DNA from: Devosia submarina
Lineage (GTDB): Bacteria > Pseudomonadota > Alphaproteobacteria > Rhizobiales > Devosiaceae
Assembly (NCBI RefSeq): GCF_003056345.1
Contig: NZ_PYWB01000005.1
Location: 186,001 to 250,000, forward strand
Direction of reading: 5' to 3'
DNA length: 64,000 bases
The position numbers were made by a program, and so were the translations under genes. The notes beneath the pieces are model-generated. The model was not told where the DNA came from, searched no databases, and saw nothing but the letters and a program-made list of their open reading frames with translations. Positions 43,042 to 54,698 of the stretch are shown here, piece by piece. The first letter of the stretch is position 1, and the number at the start of each line of letters is the position of its first letter.

Positions 43042-43812
43042 TCACGTCATGCCGATAATGGCGATCTGGCGTCCGGTCTTGGTGCCGTGATGCGTCCCAT
43101 AGCGGTGGGAGAAGTAGCGCTGGGGTTCACCATAGGTGCAGCCGCCCACTTTTTCGATCATCCCCGCCCCGCTCTTACTCAGCTGCGCCTCCACAAAACC
43201 GGGTAGATCGAAATGGGTCTTTTTGCCCTCGGGCACAAAGAAGTGCTGTTCGCCATCGGGTTGCAAGGCGAGGAACTCGGCCTTGAACTGATCGCCGACT
43301 TCGTAATTGCTACCCGAGATCGTTGGGCCGATCGCGGCAACGATGTTCCTGGGTTCGGCGCCCAAGGCCACCATGGCATCCACAGTCGCACCACAGATGC
43401 CGTCTACTGCGCCTCGCCAGCCTGCATGGGCTGCCCCGATAACGCCAGCGATTGGGTCGGCAAACAGGATCGGGGTGCAGTCGGCGGTCAGTATGCCCAG
43501 CGCCAACGTCGGCAGGCGCGTGACCATGGCGTCGGCTTCAACAGGCAAGTCATTGTCGGGGTACTCGGTCAGGGTCCGCACCGTTGCGGAGTGCACCTGC
43601 TTGAGAAGGTAAAGGTTCTTGCGCAAAAAGCCCAAGGCTTGTGCCGCGCCTGCGCGATTGGCCTCAACTAGATGGGGCTTGTCGCCAACAACGATGGACA
43701 TGTTATTGCCGGCGAACTCTCCCTCCGAATAGCCGCCTTGCCGGCCGAAAAAGCCGTGGCGCAGGGTAGTGATCGCCTGGAGCGAAAGGCTTTGCTCAAA
43801 GGGCGGGTTCAT
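43042..43812 (-). CDS. pgeF: Peptidoglycan editing factor PgeF (laccase-domain protein)
   Basis: A 256-residue YfiH-family protein with a multicopper-polyphenol-oxidase-like fold. PgeF removes mis-incorporated L-Ser residues from peptidoglycan precursors (E. coli). Metal-site residues lie in QVHSATV, LTADCTPILFAD and AAHAGWRGAV. The ATG at 43812 shares one base with the stop of the methyltransferase gene (TGATG), so it is coupled to it. It is a second peptidoglycan-linked gene in this window, besides murD2/murL, lgt being envelope-related. Confidence 0.88.
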   Translation of the reverse strand: MNPPFEQSLSLQAITTLRHGFFGRQGGYSEGEFAGNNMSIVVGDKPHLVEANRAGAAQALGFLRKNLYLLKQVHSATVRTLTEYPDNDLPVEADAMVTRLPTLALGILTADCTPILFADPIAGVIGAAHAGWRGAVDGICGATVDAMVALGAEPRNIVAAIGPTISGSNYEVGDQFKAEFLALQPDGEQHFFVPEGKKTHFDLPGFVEAQLSKSGAGMIEKVGGCTYGEPQRYFSHRYGTHHGTKTGRQIAIIGMT

Positions 43813-44888
43813 CAGCTGAATCCGGGTGGAACAAGGCCGGGGCTCGCAGCGCAAAACACCTTGAACAGCTCGCCCATTTGCGTCGGCTCGACCAGCCGGT
43901 CGCGCGCCGACCTGATGTTGTCGGCCTGCTGCGGATTAGCGCCGCTTAACGCTTTTGTGCGTTCGTTGATCCCCATCCGCACTAGCCAATCGCCTTGTGT
44001 AGCCAAGGGGTGAATGGCAAGTCCTGCCTTGCTGGCAACAGCGCCGAGCGCTTCGAAATCCACATGTGCGGACAAATCCGCGGCCCCTGGTTCAGCCAGC
44101 ACATCAGCATATTGGTGGCCACGCACGGCCTGGAGCGTTTCGCCCGTCTGGCTCCGGGCATAGCCATAATCGATCACGAGGATGGCGCCGCCTTGGGTGG
44201 ACGCAATGCGGCCCAGGCGCGACATGACTTCGCCATTGGCAAAGCCAACTTCGAGAACCTCGTTCTCCCCGGCGCTCGCCACCCTTTCAGGCATGGATGT
44301 GATCGGGACCGGTGTCGGGTTCAGCCCGAACTGCCGCTTGCCGTCGCTCAAGCCAACCATGCGCTCGTGCCAGCCTTCCTTGCCGCGCACGAACTGCCGG
44401 ATGGGCAGGGCGTCAAAGAATTCATTGGCAATCACCAATAGCGGCCCAGGTCCCACTTTTTCGAAGCTGTCGACCCATTTGGCGCCATAAGCCTCAAGGT
44501 GTGCATTCTGTTCGGCGATCAACGCCGGATTTGTTTCAAACAGCCGCAGATCCAGCGCATCGCGAAACCCTTCTGCCCTGCAGGCAACGCGCAGCATGTC
44601 CGCCATCAGCGTTCCGCGGCCCGGTCCCAGCTCGAGCAGGGTGAATTCCTTGGGGCTACCCATCTGCTGCCAGATGTTGACGAAAAAGAAGCCGATCAGT
44701 TCGCCGAACATCTGCGAGATTTCGGGCGCCGTGATGAAGTCACCGCGTGCGCCGAGCGGATCGGCACCCTTGTAATAGCCTTTGCTCGGATGGGTCAGGC
44801 ACAAGCCCATATAGGTGGCGATAGACATAGGACCCGTGGTGCGGATCTGCATATCGATCAGTTCAGGCAGGGTCGGGTTGTCAGCCAT
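43812..44888 (-). CDS. SAM-dependent methyltransferase, MidA/NDUFAF7 family
   Basis: A 358-residue class I methyltransferase of the DUF185 (MidA/NDUFAF7) family, whose mitochondrial member dimethylates an Arg of complex I subunit NDUFS2. The cofactor site is LLELGPGRGTLMADML (about 80-95), with FETNPAL nearby; the N-terminal SIATYMGLCLTHPSKGYY and later NEFFDALPIRQF are family hallmarks. Gene order lgt - midA - pgeF on one strand is common in alphaproteobacteria. A role in complex I assembly is inferred from the mitochondrial relative. Confidence 0.88.
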   Translation of the reverse strand: MADNPTLPELIDMQIRTTGPMSIATYMGLCLTHPSKGYYKGADPLGARGDFITAPEISQMFGELIGFFFVNIWQQMGSPKEFTLLELGPGRGTLMADMLRVACRAEGFRDALDLRLFETNPALIAEQNAHLEAYGAKWVDSFEKVGPGPLLVIANEFFDALPIRQFVRGKEGWHERMVGLSDGKRQFGLNPTPVPITSMPERVASAGENEVLEVGFANGEVMSRLGRIASTQGGAILVIDYGYARSQTGETLQAVRGHQYADVLAEPGAADLSAHVDFEALGAVASKAGLAIHPLATQGDWLVRMGINERTKALSGANPQQADNIRSARDRLVEPTQMGELFKVFCAASPGLVPPGFS

Positions 44889-44895
44889 CAGCAGA

Positions 44896-44921
44896 CCTCA
44901 TCCTGAGCTTGTTGAAGGGCG
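44896..44921 (-). repeat. Dispersed repeat B, copy 2
   Basis: The reverse complement of this 26-mer matches 27738-27763 at 25 of 26 positions. It lies between lgt and the methyltransferase gene. Confidence 0.55.
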
Positions 44922-44981
44922 AAATCTTGGCACCATCCCGTCACGCCCTTGTGGCTAGAGGGGCTCGCGATAAGGGTCTTT

Positions 44982-45824
44982 CTAGACACGCAGTGCACTC
45001 TCTTTCCTCGTCAGCGCATATCCAACCAGTCCAATTCCGCCAACAACCAGGGGCAGGCTCAGCACCATGCCCATGGTCAACCAGCCGCCATAGAGATAGC
45101 CGATCTGCGCGTCGGGCAGGCGCACGAATTCCACCGCAATGCGCGATAGCCCATAGCCGATCCCGAAAATGCCAGCGGCCATGCCGGGTCGGCGCAGCGC
45201 ATAGAAAACATGAGTGAACAGCCGAATGACGAGAAACAGCACGAGCCCCTCCAGCACCGCCTCGTAGAGCTGGCTCGGATGACGCGGCACCTGCAGCGGG
45301 TCCGTCGGGAAAACCACGCCCCAGGGCAGGGTAGTGGGGGCGCCGTAGAGTTCTGCATTGATGTAGTTGGCAATGCGCACAAGGAATATGCCGATGGTGG
45401 ACACCGATGCGATCAAATCGAGCCCGCTCAGCCAATTGCCACCGTGCTTGCGTGTGAACAGGATCACCGCCAGCATCAGGCCCAGCATGCCGCCGTGGTA
45501 GGACATGCCCCCATCAAGCGTGTTGATGATCTGGGTCGGGTTGGCGAGATAATAGGGAAGATTGTAGAACAGCACGTAGCCGATGCGTCCGCCCAGAACG
45601 ATGGCGAGCATGGTCCAAAACGCAAAATCCCAGATGTCCTTGGCTGGAAAAGGCGGCTGGCCGCGGTGCCACAGGCGCGTATTTGCCAGCAGCATATAGC
45701 CGTAAACGGCGCCTAACCCCACGCCAAACAGATACCCTAGCGCATACCAGCGCACTGCAAAGGGACCGATGGCGAAGGCTATGGGATCAATGTTGGGAAA
45801 AAGCAAAACCGGCTCCTGCGGCAA
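44982..45824 (-). CDS. lgt: Prolipoprotein diacylglyceryl transferase
   Basis: A 280-residue inner-membrane enzyme attaching diacylglycerol to the lipobox Cys of prolipoproteins. It has about seven helices, the family signature GGRIGYVLFYN (about residues 78-88), the MSYHGGMLG element with the conserved His, and RIANYINAELYG with the conserved Asn. The only in-frame start nearby is a TTG at 45824; no strong ribosome-binding site is seen. It diverges from ubiK across 93 nt. Confidence 0.94.
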   Translation of the reverse strand: MPQEPVLLFPNIDPIAFAIGPFAVRWYALGYLFGVGLGAVYGYMLLANTRLWHRGQPPFPAKDIWDFAFWTMLAIVLGGRIGYVLFYNLPYYLANPTQIINTLDGGMSYHGGMLGLMLAVILFTRKHGGNWLSGLDLIASVSTIGIFLVRIANYINAELYGAPTTLPWGVVFPTDPLQVPRHPSQLYEAVLEGLVLFLVIRLFTHVFYALRRPGMAAGIFGIGYGLSRIAVEFVRLPDAQIGYLYGGWLTMGMVLSLPLVVGGIGLVGYALTRKESALRV

Positions 45825-45917
45825 TCGCGCGGACCATTGCCGCTTCCGCCTCTCTGGTCAAGTCGACACCCATCCCTTAAGTATCAAGCCAAAGGGCAGA
45901 CTTTAAAGGACATTGCC

Positions 45918-46169
45918 ATGAACCAGAACAACCGGATTTTCGACGGCTTGGGACGCGTGATCAACGAGGCTGCAGGCGTGGCCGACGGCGTGCGGCGGGA
46001 AGTGGAAACGGTGGTCAAGTCCCAGGCCAATCGCATCGTGTCCGACATGGACCTGGTGAAACGCGAGGATTTCGACGCCTTGCGCGAGCTGGTCCAAGTT
46101 CAGGGCGAAGAAATCGACGCTCTTCGCCGGGAAATTGCTGCCCTCAAGGGCGCAGCCGACACGATCTGA
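45918..46169 (+). CDS. ubiK: UbiK-family accessory factor (BMFP)
   Basis: An 83-residue, amphipathic, coiled-coil protein of the UbiK/BMFP family (membrane fusogenic protein), an accessory factor for ubiquinone synthesis in E. coli. The C-terminal half is a regular heptad coiled coil, VKREDFDALRELVQVQGEEID (about 51-72) then LRREIAALKG. AAAGGA lies seven nt before the ATG. It diverges from lgt and is followed by a 443-nt gap. Ubiquinone is the electron donor of the bc1 complex coded at 19530-22221. Confidence 0.85.
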   Translation: MNQNNRIFDGLGRVINEAAGVADGVRREVETVVKSQANRIVSDMDLVKREDFDALRELVQVQGEEIDALRREIAALKGAADTI

Positions 46170-46270
46170 CCCGGACGCCTGTCAGTTCAACGACCGGCCA
46201 GGGCTGCCGAACCGTTACCCTCGATCCTCACTCAAGGGCTGCGTTTAGCCCATCTCTGCGCAAGTAAAAT

Positions 46271-46297
46271 GCCCTTGGGTCCAAGCCCAAGGGTGAC
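46271..46297 (-). repeat. Half-copy of the 23-kb palindromic repeat
   Basis: Read leftward this is GTCACCCTTGGGCTTGGACCC then AAGGGC, differing from 23323-23348 by one inserted base. It is a perfect small hairpin (CCCTTGGG/CCCAAGGG). Confidence 0.55.
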
Positions 46298-46385
46298 GAG
46301 CGATGTGGTGGAAGTTGGCGTGCCAATACACCACGTACTACAGAGCTTGCGTACCTGTTCCGCCCGACGCCTTCTTCACGGCTGA

Positions 46386-46411
46386 TTAACCGGGCGTTAA
46401 GGCTCCGTTAA
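46386..46411. promoter_or_regulatory. TTAA-N7-TTAA-N7-TTAA array, candidate CtrA site
   Basis: TTAA occurs at 46386-46389, 46397-46400 and 46408-46411, exactly 11 bp apart, so two overlapping matches to the alphaproteobacterial CtrA consensus TTAA-N7-TTAA lie on one face of the helix. It is about 200 bp upstream of the ybjN-like gene. Binding by CtrA is inferred from consensus only. Confidence 0.5.
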
Positions 46412-46612
46412 CCTTTTGAGCCTGATCATCTTCCACAAGAGATTGCTGACTTGTGCCCGCGTTGCGTCCCCTGAATCAGACAAGGGGTGTAGGGTGCTTG
46501 AACAGGACGATTCGTAAGCCGATGTGCGTGCGGCGAGTTCCCTGAGTACCCATAGTTTTACGGCCAGTTGCCGCGTTAAACAGCCATTCGTGTCGCCAGG
46601 ACGGACCCGTCA

Positions 46613-47113
46613 ATGTCACTTCTTCAAGTCGAGCCAGATCGGAATATCCATCCGGTTGATATCATCGAGAATATCGCCTCGATCAATGACTGGACGTTTG
46701 AGCGGCAGGATGCCGACGAGATTTCCATCTCCGTGCGAGGCGGCTGGAGCGACTACCATGTCTCTTTCAACTGGATGGAAGACCTCGAGAGCCTCCATAT
46801 TGCCTCGGCTTTTGATCTGCGGGTGCCTGAAGGGCGTCGTAACGAGATCAAGCAGTTGATTTCGCTGATCAATGAGCAGCTCTGGATCGGTCATTTCGAT
46901 ATCTGGAACAAGGAAGGCGTGGTGCTGTTCCGCAATTCGCACCTGCTGACTGGTGGCGCCGACGTGTCGCCCCAGCAATGCGAGGCGCTGCTGCGCTCAG
47001 CGACCGACAGCTGTGACCTCTACTATCAGGCTTTCCAGTTTGTGGTGTGGGCTGGCAAGACGGCTGCCGATGCGCTGAGCCATGTCATGTTTGAAACGGT
47101 TGGCGAAGCATGA
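46613..47113 (+). CDS. YbjN domain-containing protein
   Basis: A 166-residue protein of the YbjN (DUF1790) family, which has a chaperone-like secretion fold. Family features are FERQDADEISISVRGGWSDYHVSFNW early on, and HFDIWNKEGVVLFRNSHLL (about 98-116) in the middle. No signal peptide. Its stop overlaps the proC start by 4 nt, an arrangement common in Rhizobiales. A TTAA array lies 200 nt upstream. In E. coli YbjN affects motility and stress responses; the role here is unproven. Confidence 0.85.
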   Translation: MSLLQVEPDRNIHPVDIIENIASINDWTFERQDADEISISVRGGWSDYHVSFNWMEDLESLHIASAFDLRVPEGRRNEIKQLISLINEQLWIGHFDIWNKEGVVLFRNSHLLTGGADVSPQQCEALLRSATDSCDLYYQAFQFVVWAGKTAADALSHVMFETVGEA

Positions 47114-47928
47114 GCCTTTCGCTGCGCAGCATAGGCCCTGTCATGCTGGTTGGCGCCGGCAAGATGGGCATTGCCTTGGCGCGCGGCTGGCTGGAAGCGG
47201 GATTGCCTTCCACCAACCTTCTTCTGGTTGATCCCTCGCCCGGGCCCGCAGCCCAGGATCTTGCCGAGGATTATGGCTTGACGCTCAATAGCGAAGCCAA
47301 GGGGCTTCAGCCCAACGTGCTGGTGCTAGCGGTCAAGCCGCAGATCATCGACCCGGTGCTTGAAACGCTTGCGCCGGTCATCGGGCCACACACACTGGCG
47401 CTTTCGATTGCGGCGGGAATAGACATTGCGCGGCTCTCGCGTGGCCTTGGCATGGGGCGGGTGGTTCGCACCATGCCCAATACGCCAGCCCAGATCGGCA
47501 AGGGCATTACCGGCGCCGTTGCTGGTCCTGATGTCAGCGAAGAAGATCGAAGCGCCGCTGCTGCGCTTCTGGAGGCGGCAGGTCCGGTTGTCTGGTTCGA
47601 CAACGAGGCCCAACTCGATGTGGTCACCGCCATATCAGGGTCGGGGCCGGCCTATGTGTTCCACCTTGTTGAAGCGCTTGCTGCAGCTGGCAAGAAAATG
47701 GGACTGCCGGATACTGTCGCCGACCTGCTGGCGCGCCAGACTTTGATCGGTTCGGCCGCCTTGCTGGAAGCCGATCCCGCCTCTCCCGCCGTTCTGAGAC
47801 AGAACGTTACGTCCCCCAACGGCACCACTGCCGCTGGCCTTGCCGTCCTTATGGAAGGGCTGACGCTCTTGATGGAGCAGACCACTGAAGCTGCGCGTCG
47901 GCGCAGCGAGGAACTGGGGCGTTCCTGA
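47110..47928 (+). CDS. proC: Pyrroline-5-carboxylate reductase
   Basis: A 272-residue enzyme completing proline synthesis by NAD(P)H reduction of pyrroline-5-carboxylate. Motifs: VGAGKMGIALARGW (14-27), NVLVLAVKPQ, RTMPNTPAQIGKGITGA, ISGSGPAYVFHLVEALAAAG and the C-terminal NVTSPNGTTAAGL. It is translationally coupled to the ybjN-like gene. The gap to the convergent cold-shock gene holds that gene's terminator. Function is secure by family signature. Confidence 0.95.
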   Translation: MSLSLRSIGPVMLVGAGKMGIALARGWLEAGLPSTNLLLVDPSPGPAAQDLAEDYGLTLNSEAKGLQPNVLVLAVKPQIIDPVLETLAPVIGPHTLALSIAAGIDIARLSRGLGMGRVVRTMPNTPAQIGKGITGAVAGPDVSEEDRSAAAALLEAAGPVVWFDNEAQLDVVTAISGSGPAYVFHLVEALAAAGKKMGLPDTVADLLARQTLIGSAALLEADPASPAVLRQNVTSPNGTTAAGLAVLMEGLTLLMEQTTEAARRRSEELGRS

Positions 47929-47937
47929 AAACCCTCC

Positions 47938-47972
47938 AAAATAAAGAAGGCGCATCCCTCCCTGGACGCGCC
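47938..47972 (-). terminator. Intrinsic terminator of the cold-shock gene
   Basis: Read leftward, GGCGCGTCC-agggag-GGATGCGCC (47972 to 47949) forms a 9-bp stem with one G-U pair, followed by TTCTTTATTTT. It is 27 nt after the csp stop and lies between convergent genes. Confidence 0.75.
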
Positions 47973-47998
47973 CCTCATGATCGTTCGTATGTGGTCGG

Positions 47999-48208
47999 TT
48001 AGCTCGCAATGAGATTGTCGGCGGCGGACTTTCCGGTCCGCTTGTCCTTGACGATCTCGTAGTTCACCTTCTGGCCCTCATCCAGGCCATTCAGGCCCGA
48101 GCGCTGGACGGCGGAGATGTGTACGAACACATCTGCCCCACCCTCGTCGGGCTGGATAAAGCCATAGCCTTTTTGGCCGTTGAACCACTTTACGGTGCCA
48201 GTTGCCAT
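47999..48208 (-). CDS. Cold-shock domain protein (CspA family)
   Basis: A 69-residue single cold-shock domain. RNA-binding motifs are KGYGFIQ (RNP1, about 16-22) and VFVHISAV (RNP2, about 31-38), preceded by [10 protein letters not shown]. The start at 48208 gives the standard length. The gap upstream is 358 nt, leaving room for the long regulated 5' leader typical of these genes. CspA-type proteins melt RNA structure; whether this copy responds to cold or growth phase is not visible in sequence. Confidence 0.93.
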   Translation of the reverse strand: MATGTVKWFNGQKGYGFIQPDEGGADVFVHISAVQRSGLNGLDEGQKVNYEIVKDKRTGKSAADNLIAS

Positions 48209-48566
48209 GATGCGCGTTCCCTCGTGCAGGCTGCTGTAGGCAATCCTGGTCACAATTGACCAAGACCTTAGTAATCGAAATATCGTTTTGGGACGTCAGC
48301 AGTGGCGAATGAAAGTTCGCATTGTCAGATCAGTCGGCCGCAATATTCGATGCGTGGAGTTTAGCGGCAAAAAAATAGGCGTTCAATATCTGTTTACTGG
48401 ACCCTTTTGGCTAGGTTTTCGCTAGCTCAACAGATGTAATGATCAAGAATATCAAGCAATTGCGTACTTTGGTTCGTCCGCGCAACACCTGCTTGCATTC
48501 TGGCTCAAATTGCGGCACACCGCGCCGCCGGACAAACCGATCCGGTGACCTCCGAGATCTTTCGTC
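48209..48566. other. Leader/promoter gap between csp and the methyltransferase gene (358 nt)
   Basis: No gene is supported. Near the csp end, GGTCA-caat-TGACC (48248-48261) is an inverted repeat. The remainder is relatively AT-rich (e.g. 48360-48450) compared with neighbouring coding DNA, as expected for divergent promoters. I see no riboswitch that I can name. Confidence 0.5.
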
Positions 48567-49508
48567 TTGACTAAGACGTTTCATTCCTCCGGCGACCTGA
48601 TCGCCGACCGCCGCGTGGGCTATGCCAAACTGCTGGCGGAAACTGCTGACTATGCTGCCGCTGCCGATGTGATCAGTCAGGCTCTGGAACTGGTCCCCCA
48701 TTGGACAGCCGGCTGGGACCTGCTGGGCACTTACCATGAAAAATCGGGCAATCTGTCCGGCGCAATAGCGGCCTGGCGGCAGCTTGAGGCGCTTGATGAT
48801 GACGGCGTCTTTGGCGCCCGTCTCAAGCTCGCCGTGCATGGTGCGACTGCTGCGGGCGAGGGCGTGGCGATCAGCTATGTCGAGGCCCTGTTCGATCAGT
48901 ATGCGCCCAAGTTCGAGAGTGCTCTAGTGGGCAGGCTCGGCTACCAGGTGCCCGATCTGCTCGATGGCCTCATCAATTCCGTGATGGTGGAAAGTGGGAC
49001 TGGGCGGTTCCAGCGTGCCCTCGACCTGGGCTGCGGCACCGGTCTCATGGGGCAACGCCTGCGCGACAAGGTGGAATACCTCGAAGGCATCGACCTCAGT
49101 GCCGCAATGATCGCGGAAACAACCCGCAAGCGCATCTATGACCGTCTCGAAAAGGCCGAGCTTGTCCAGTTCCTGAACAGCCGATCTCGCGAAACGGACC
49201 TTGTGACGGCAGCCGATGTGTTTATTTATTGCGGCGCCTTGCCGTCCATCCTTGCAGCGGTGGTCGGGGCCATGCGCCCGGGCGGCCTTCTGGCTTTTTC
49301 CCTTGAAGAACACGATGGTGAAGAGGCGGTGTTTTTGCGCCCCTCGCTGCGCTATGCACACGGTCTAACTGCAACACGCCAGGCCCTGATCGATGCCGGG
49401 CTTGAAGTGCTGCGGTTTGAGAAAGCCACACTGCGCCATGACCGCGGCGCACCTATTGCCGGTATGCTTGTAGTGGCGCGCAAACCCTTGGACAGGAGCC
49501 CGACGTGA
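48567..49508 (+). CDS. SAM-dependent methyltransferase with TPR-like N-terminus
   Basis: A 313-residue two-part protein. Residues 1-85 form TPR-like helices (ALELVPHWTAGWDLLGTYHEKSG), and the rest is a class I methyltransferase with ALDLGCGTGLMGQRL (about 150-165) as the SAM-binding motif and an acidic LEGIDLSAAMI second loop. The FDQYAPKFESALVGRLGYQVPDLL segment before the SAM motif is shared with a family of predicted TPR-methyltransferases. The start is a TTG with a weak ribosome-binding site. Its stop overlaps the GTG of the threonine aldolase gene by 4 nt. Acceptor unknown. Confidence 0.75.
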   Translation: MTKTFHSSGDLIADRRVGYAKLLAETADYAAAADVISQALELVPHWTAGWDLLGTYHEKSGNLSGAIAAWRQLEALDDDGVFGARLKLAVHGATAAGEGVAISYVEALFDQYAPKFESALVGRLGYQVPDLLDGLINSVMVESGTGRFQRALDLGCGTGLMGQRLRDKVEYLEGIDLSAAMIAETTRKRIYDRLEKAELVQFLNSRSRETDLVTAADVFIYCGALPSILAAVVGAMRPGGLLAFSLEEHDGEEAVFLRPSLRYAHGLTATRQALIDAGLEVLRFEKATLRHDRGAPIAGMLVVARKPLDRSPT

Positions 49509-50521
49509 ACGCCATCCGCTATGATTTTCGCTCCGATACGGTCACCAAGCCATCGCCCGGCATGCGCGCAGCCATGGCGGAAGCTGAAGTGGGCGATGAC
49601 GTGTTCGGAGACGATCCAAGTGTAAACCAGCTTGAACAGCGTCTCGCCGGCATGTTGGGCAAGGATGCCGCCATCTATGTGCCCTCGGGCACTCAGTCGA
49701 ACCTGCTTGCGCTGATGAGCTATTGCGGACGCGGCGATGAATTCATCGCCGGCCAGAATGCGCATTGCTATAAATACGAGGCCGGGGGCGCCGCAGTGCT
49801 TGGCTCGATCCAGCCCCAGCCGATCGCTCATCAGCCCGACGGTACCCTTGCGCTCGCAGATATCGAAGCGGCCATAAAGTCGGGCGACCACCATTTCGCC
49901 ACCACTCGCGTCATTGCGCTAGAAAACACCTTCGGCGGTCGTGTCTTGCCCGTCGACTATATGCATTCCGTGGCAGAGATCGCTCAGCGCCATGGCCTGG
50001 GCCTCCACCTGGATGGTGCTCGCGCCTTCAATGCCTGTGTTGCCCTTGGTCTCGACATCAAGACGTTCACTGCTCCATTCGACAGCGTTTCGATTTGCCT
50101 CTCGAAAGGCTTGGGCGCGCCGGTCGGCTCGGTTCTCGTCGGCCGCGCTGATCTGATTGAAACTGCGCGGCGCAACCGCAAGATGCTGGGCGGTGGCCTA
50201 CGCCAGTCCGGCATTCTCGCTGCCGCTGGGCTCTATGCACTCGATCATAACATCGATCGGCTGGCGGATGACCACCGTCGCGCCAAGCGCCTCGCCGACG
50301 GGTTGGCGCAATACAATGCCCTGTCTGTTGTCCGGCCCGACACCAACATCATCTTTGTGGAAATCGACCCAGCTGTGGGCGATCGCTTTACCCAACATTT
50401 GCTGGAGCAGGGTGTCGGGATCACCGGACGCTATGGCCAGCAGCGTTGGGTCACCCATCTTGATGTTGATGACGAGGCCATCGAAGGCGCCCTGGAGGTC
50501 GTCTCGACCTTTTTCCACTAA
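49505..50521 (+). CDS. ltaE: Low-specificity L-threonine aldolase
   Basis: A 338-residue PLP enzyme splitting L-threonine or allo-threonine to glycine and acetaldehyde. Motifs: DFRSDTVTKPSPGMRAAM at the start, EVGDDVFGDDPSVNQLE, HLDGARAFNA with the cofactor Asp170, and SICLSKGLGAPVGS with the PLP Lys201. It uses a GTG start that overlaps the methyltransferase stop, so translation is coupled. A terminator follows at 50529. Whether the coupled methyltransferase shares a pathway is unknown. Confidence 0.92.
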   Translation: MNAIRYDFRSDTVTKPSPGMRAAMAEAEVGDDVFGDDPSVNQLEQRLAGMLGKDAAIYVPSGTQSNLLALMSYCGRGDEFIAGQNAHCYKYEAGGAAVLGSIQPQPIAHQPDGTLALADIEAAIKSGDHHFATTRVIALENTFGGRVLPVDYMHSVAEIAQRHGLGLHLDGARAFNACVALGLDIKTFTAPFDSVSICLSKGLGAPVGSVLVGRADLIETARRNRKMLGGGLRQSGILAAAGLYALDHNIDRLADDHRRAKRLADGLAQYNALSVVRPDTNIIFVEIDPAVGDRFTQHLLEQGVGITGRYGQQRWVTHLDVDDEAIEGALEVVSTFFH

Positions 50522-50528
50522 AGGCAAA

Positions 50529-50560
50529 GGCGGGAAAGTTTCCTTTCCCGCCTTCCTTGT
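50529..50560. terminator. Bidirectional terminator between ltaE and carB
   Basis: GGCGGGAAAG (50529-50538) and CTTTCCCGCC (50543-50552) form a 10-bp stem. Rightward it is followed by TTCCTTG; leftward by TTTGCCTTT. It serves two convergent genes. Confidence 0.8.
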
Positions 50561-50579
50561 ATTCGCGTCGTTTGCGGCC

Positions 50580-53891
<3,312 letters not shown>

Positions 53892-54096
53892 TGGGAGCTC
53901 GCTTAGCTGACTATGTAAGCCGAGCGAGGAAAGAATCGCCCGGACAGCACCTGTCTCGCGGCAAACCGCGCAGCAACTGAGCGCTGCGGCGCGGGGTCAG
54001 GTCCAGAGATGGCGGTTAGGTGGGCTGTCTAACCGAGATGATTGGGAAAGGAAAGGGGTGGCAGCGATGCACCAGACGCAGAGTTCCCAGCTTCCG

Positions 54097-54480
54097 CTAA
54101 ATCTCCTGTACCAGCTCCCAAATGTGCCCGGACGGATCAGCAAAGGCTGCGGTACGCCGCCCCCAAGGCCGGTCGATAGGGCCGTTGAGCAGGGGCACGC
54201 CGAGTGCTTCCAGTTCGGAACAGAGGGAATCGACATTCTCGACCTTGATGGTGAGAAGCGAACGCGCGCCGCCTGTGGAATCAGCAATGGGTAGCGGAGC
54301 CACAAGCTCGGGTGCCTGCTCCTGCTGGAGCAGATTGACCATTACACCACCCATCTCGAGAACTGCCGAAACCTCGTCCTCGTACACGATCCTGGGCGCG
54401 AAGACCTTTGCGTAGAAAGCCCTTGATGCAACGACATCGTGGACAAACAAGGTCAGAACCTCGATGGCGCTGGGCAGCAT
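54097..54480 (-). CDS. VOC family protein
   Basis: A 127-residue glyoxalase/bleomycin-resistance superfamily protein with two beta-alpha-beta-beta-beta units. It starts SAIEVLTLFVHDVVASRAFYAKVF, has a central strand LTIKVENVDSLCSELEALGVP, and ends WGRRTAAFADPSGHIWELVQ, with Glu in the final metal strand. The ATG at 54480 is chosen for GAGGAG ten nt upstream. It stands alone between carB and motA. Substrate unknown. Confidence 0.82.
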   Translation of the reverse strand: MLPSAIEVLTLFVHDVVASRAFYAKVFAPRIVYEDEVSAVLEMGGVMVNLLQQEQAPELVAPLPIADSTGGARSLLTIKVENVDSLCSELEALGVPLLNGPIDRPWGRRTAAFADPSGHIWELVQEI

Positions 54481-54698
54481 GGCACTCTCCTCCTCAAGCA
54501 AATTAGCCACAAGCTGCGAGCGGTTCAATCAAGCGAGCAGCCTAAAAGGTCCATCCGCTTACAAAGCGGCCGAATGCCTCAATACACCGCCTGTTAAGCT
54601 TACTACGCCCATAGTGCGGCTGCTGGAGCTTGACGCTGAGGGCTAACAGGCTCCGGCTGCGATTATTGCTCAGCCCTTCCAAAGCGAGTTCTGGTGCC

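Larger units (their letters stand above)
46170..46612. promoter_or_regulatory. Regulatory gap upstream of ybjN-like and proC (443 nt)
   Basis: No gene is supported. It holds a half-copy of the palindromic element of 23162-23423 (46271-46297) and a phased TTAA array (46386-46411). The remainder, about 200 nt before the next ATG, shows no hairpin strong enough to call a terminator. Confidence 0.55.
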
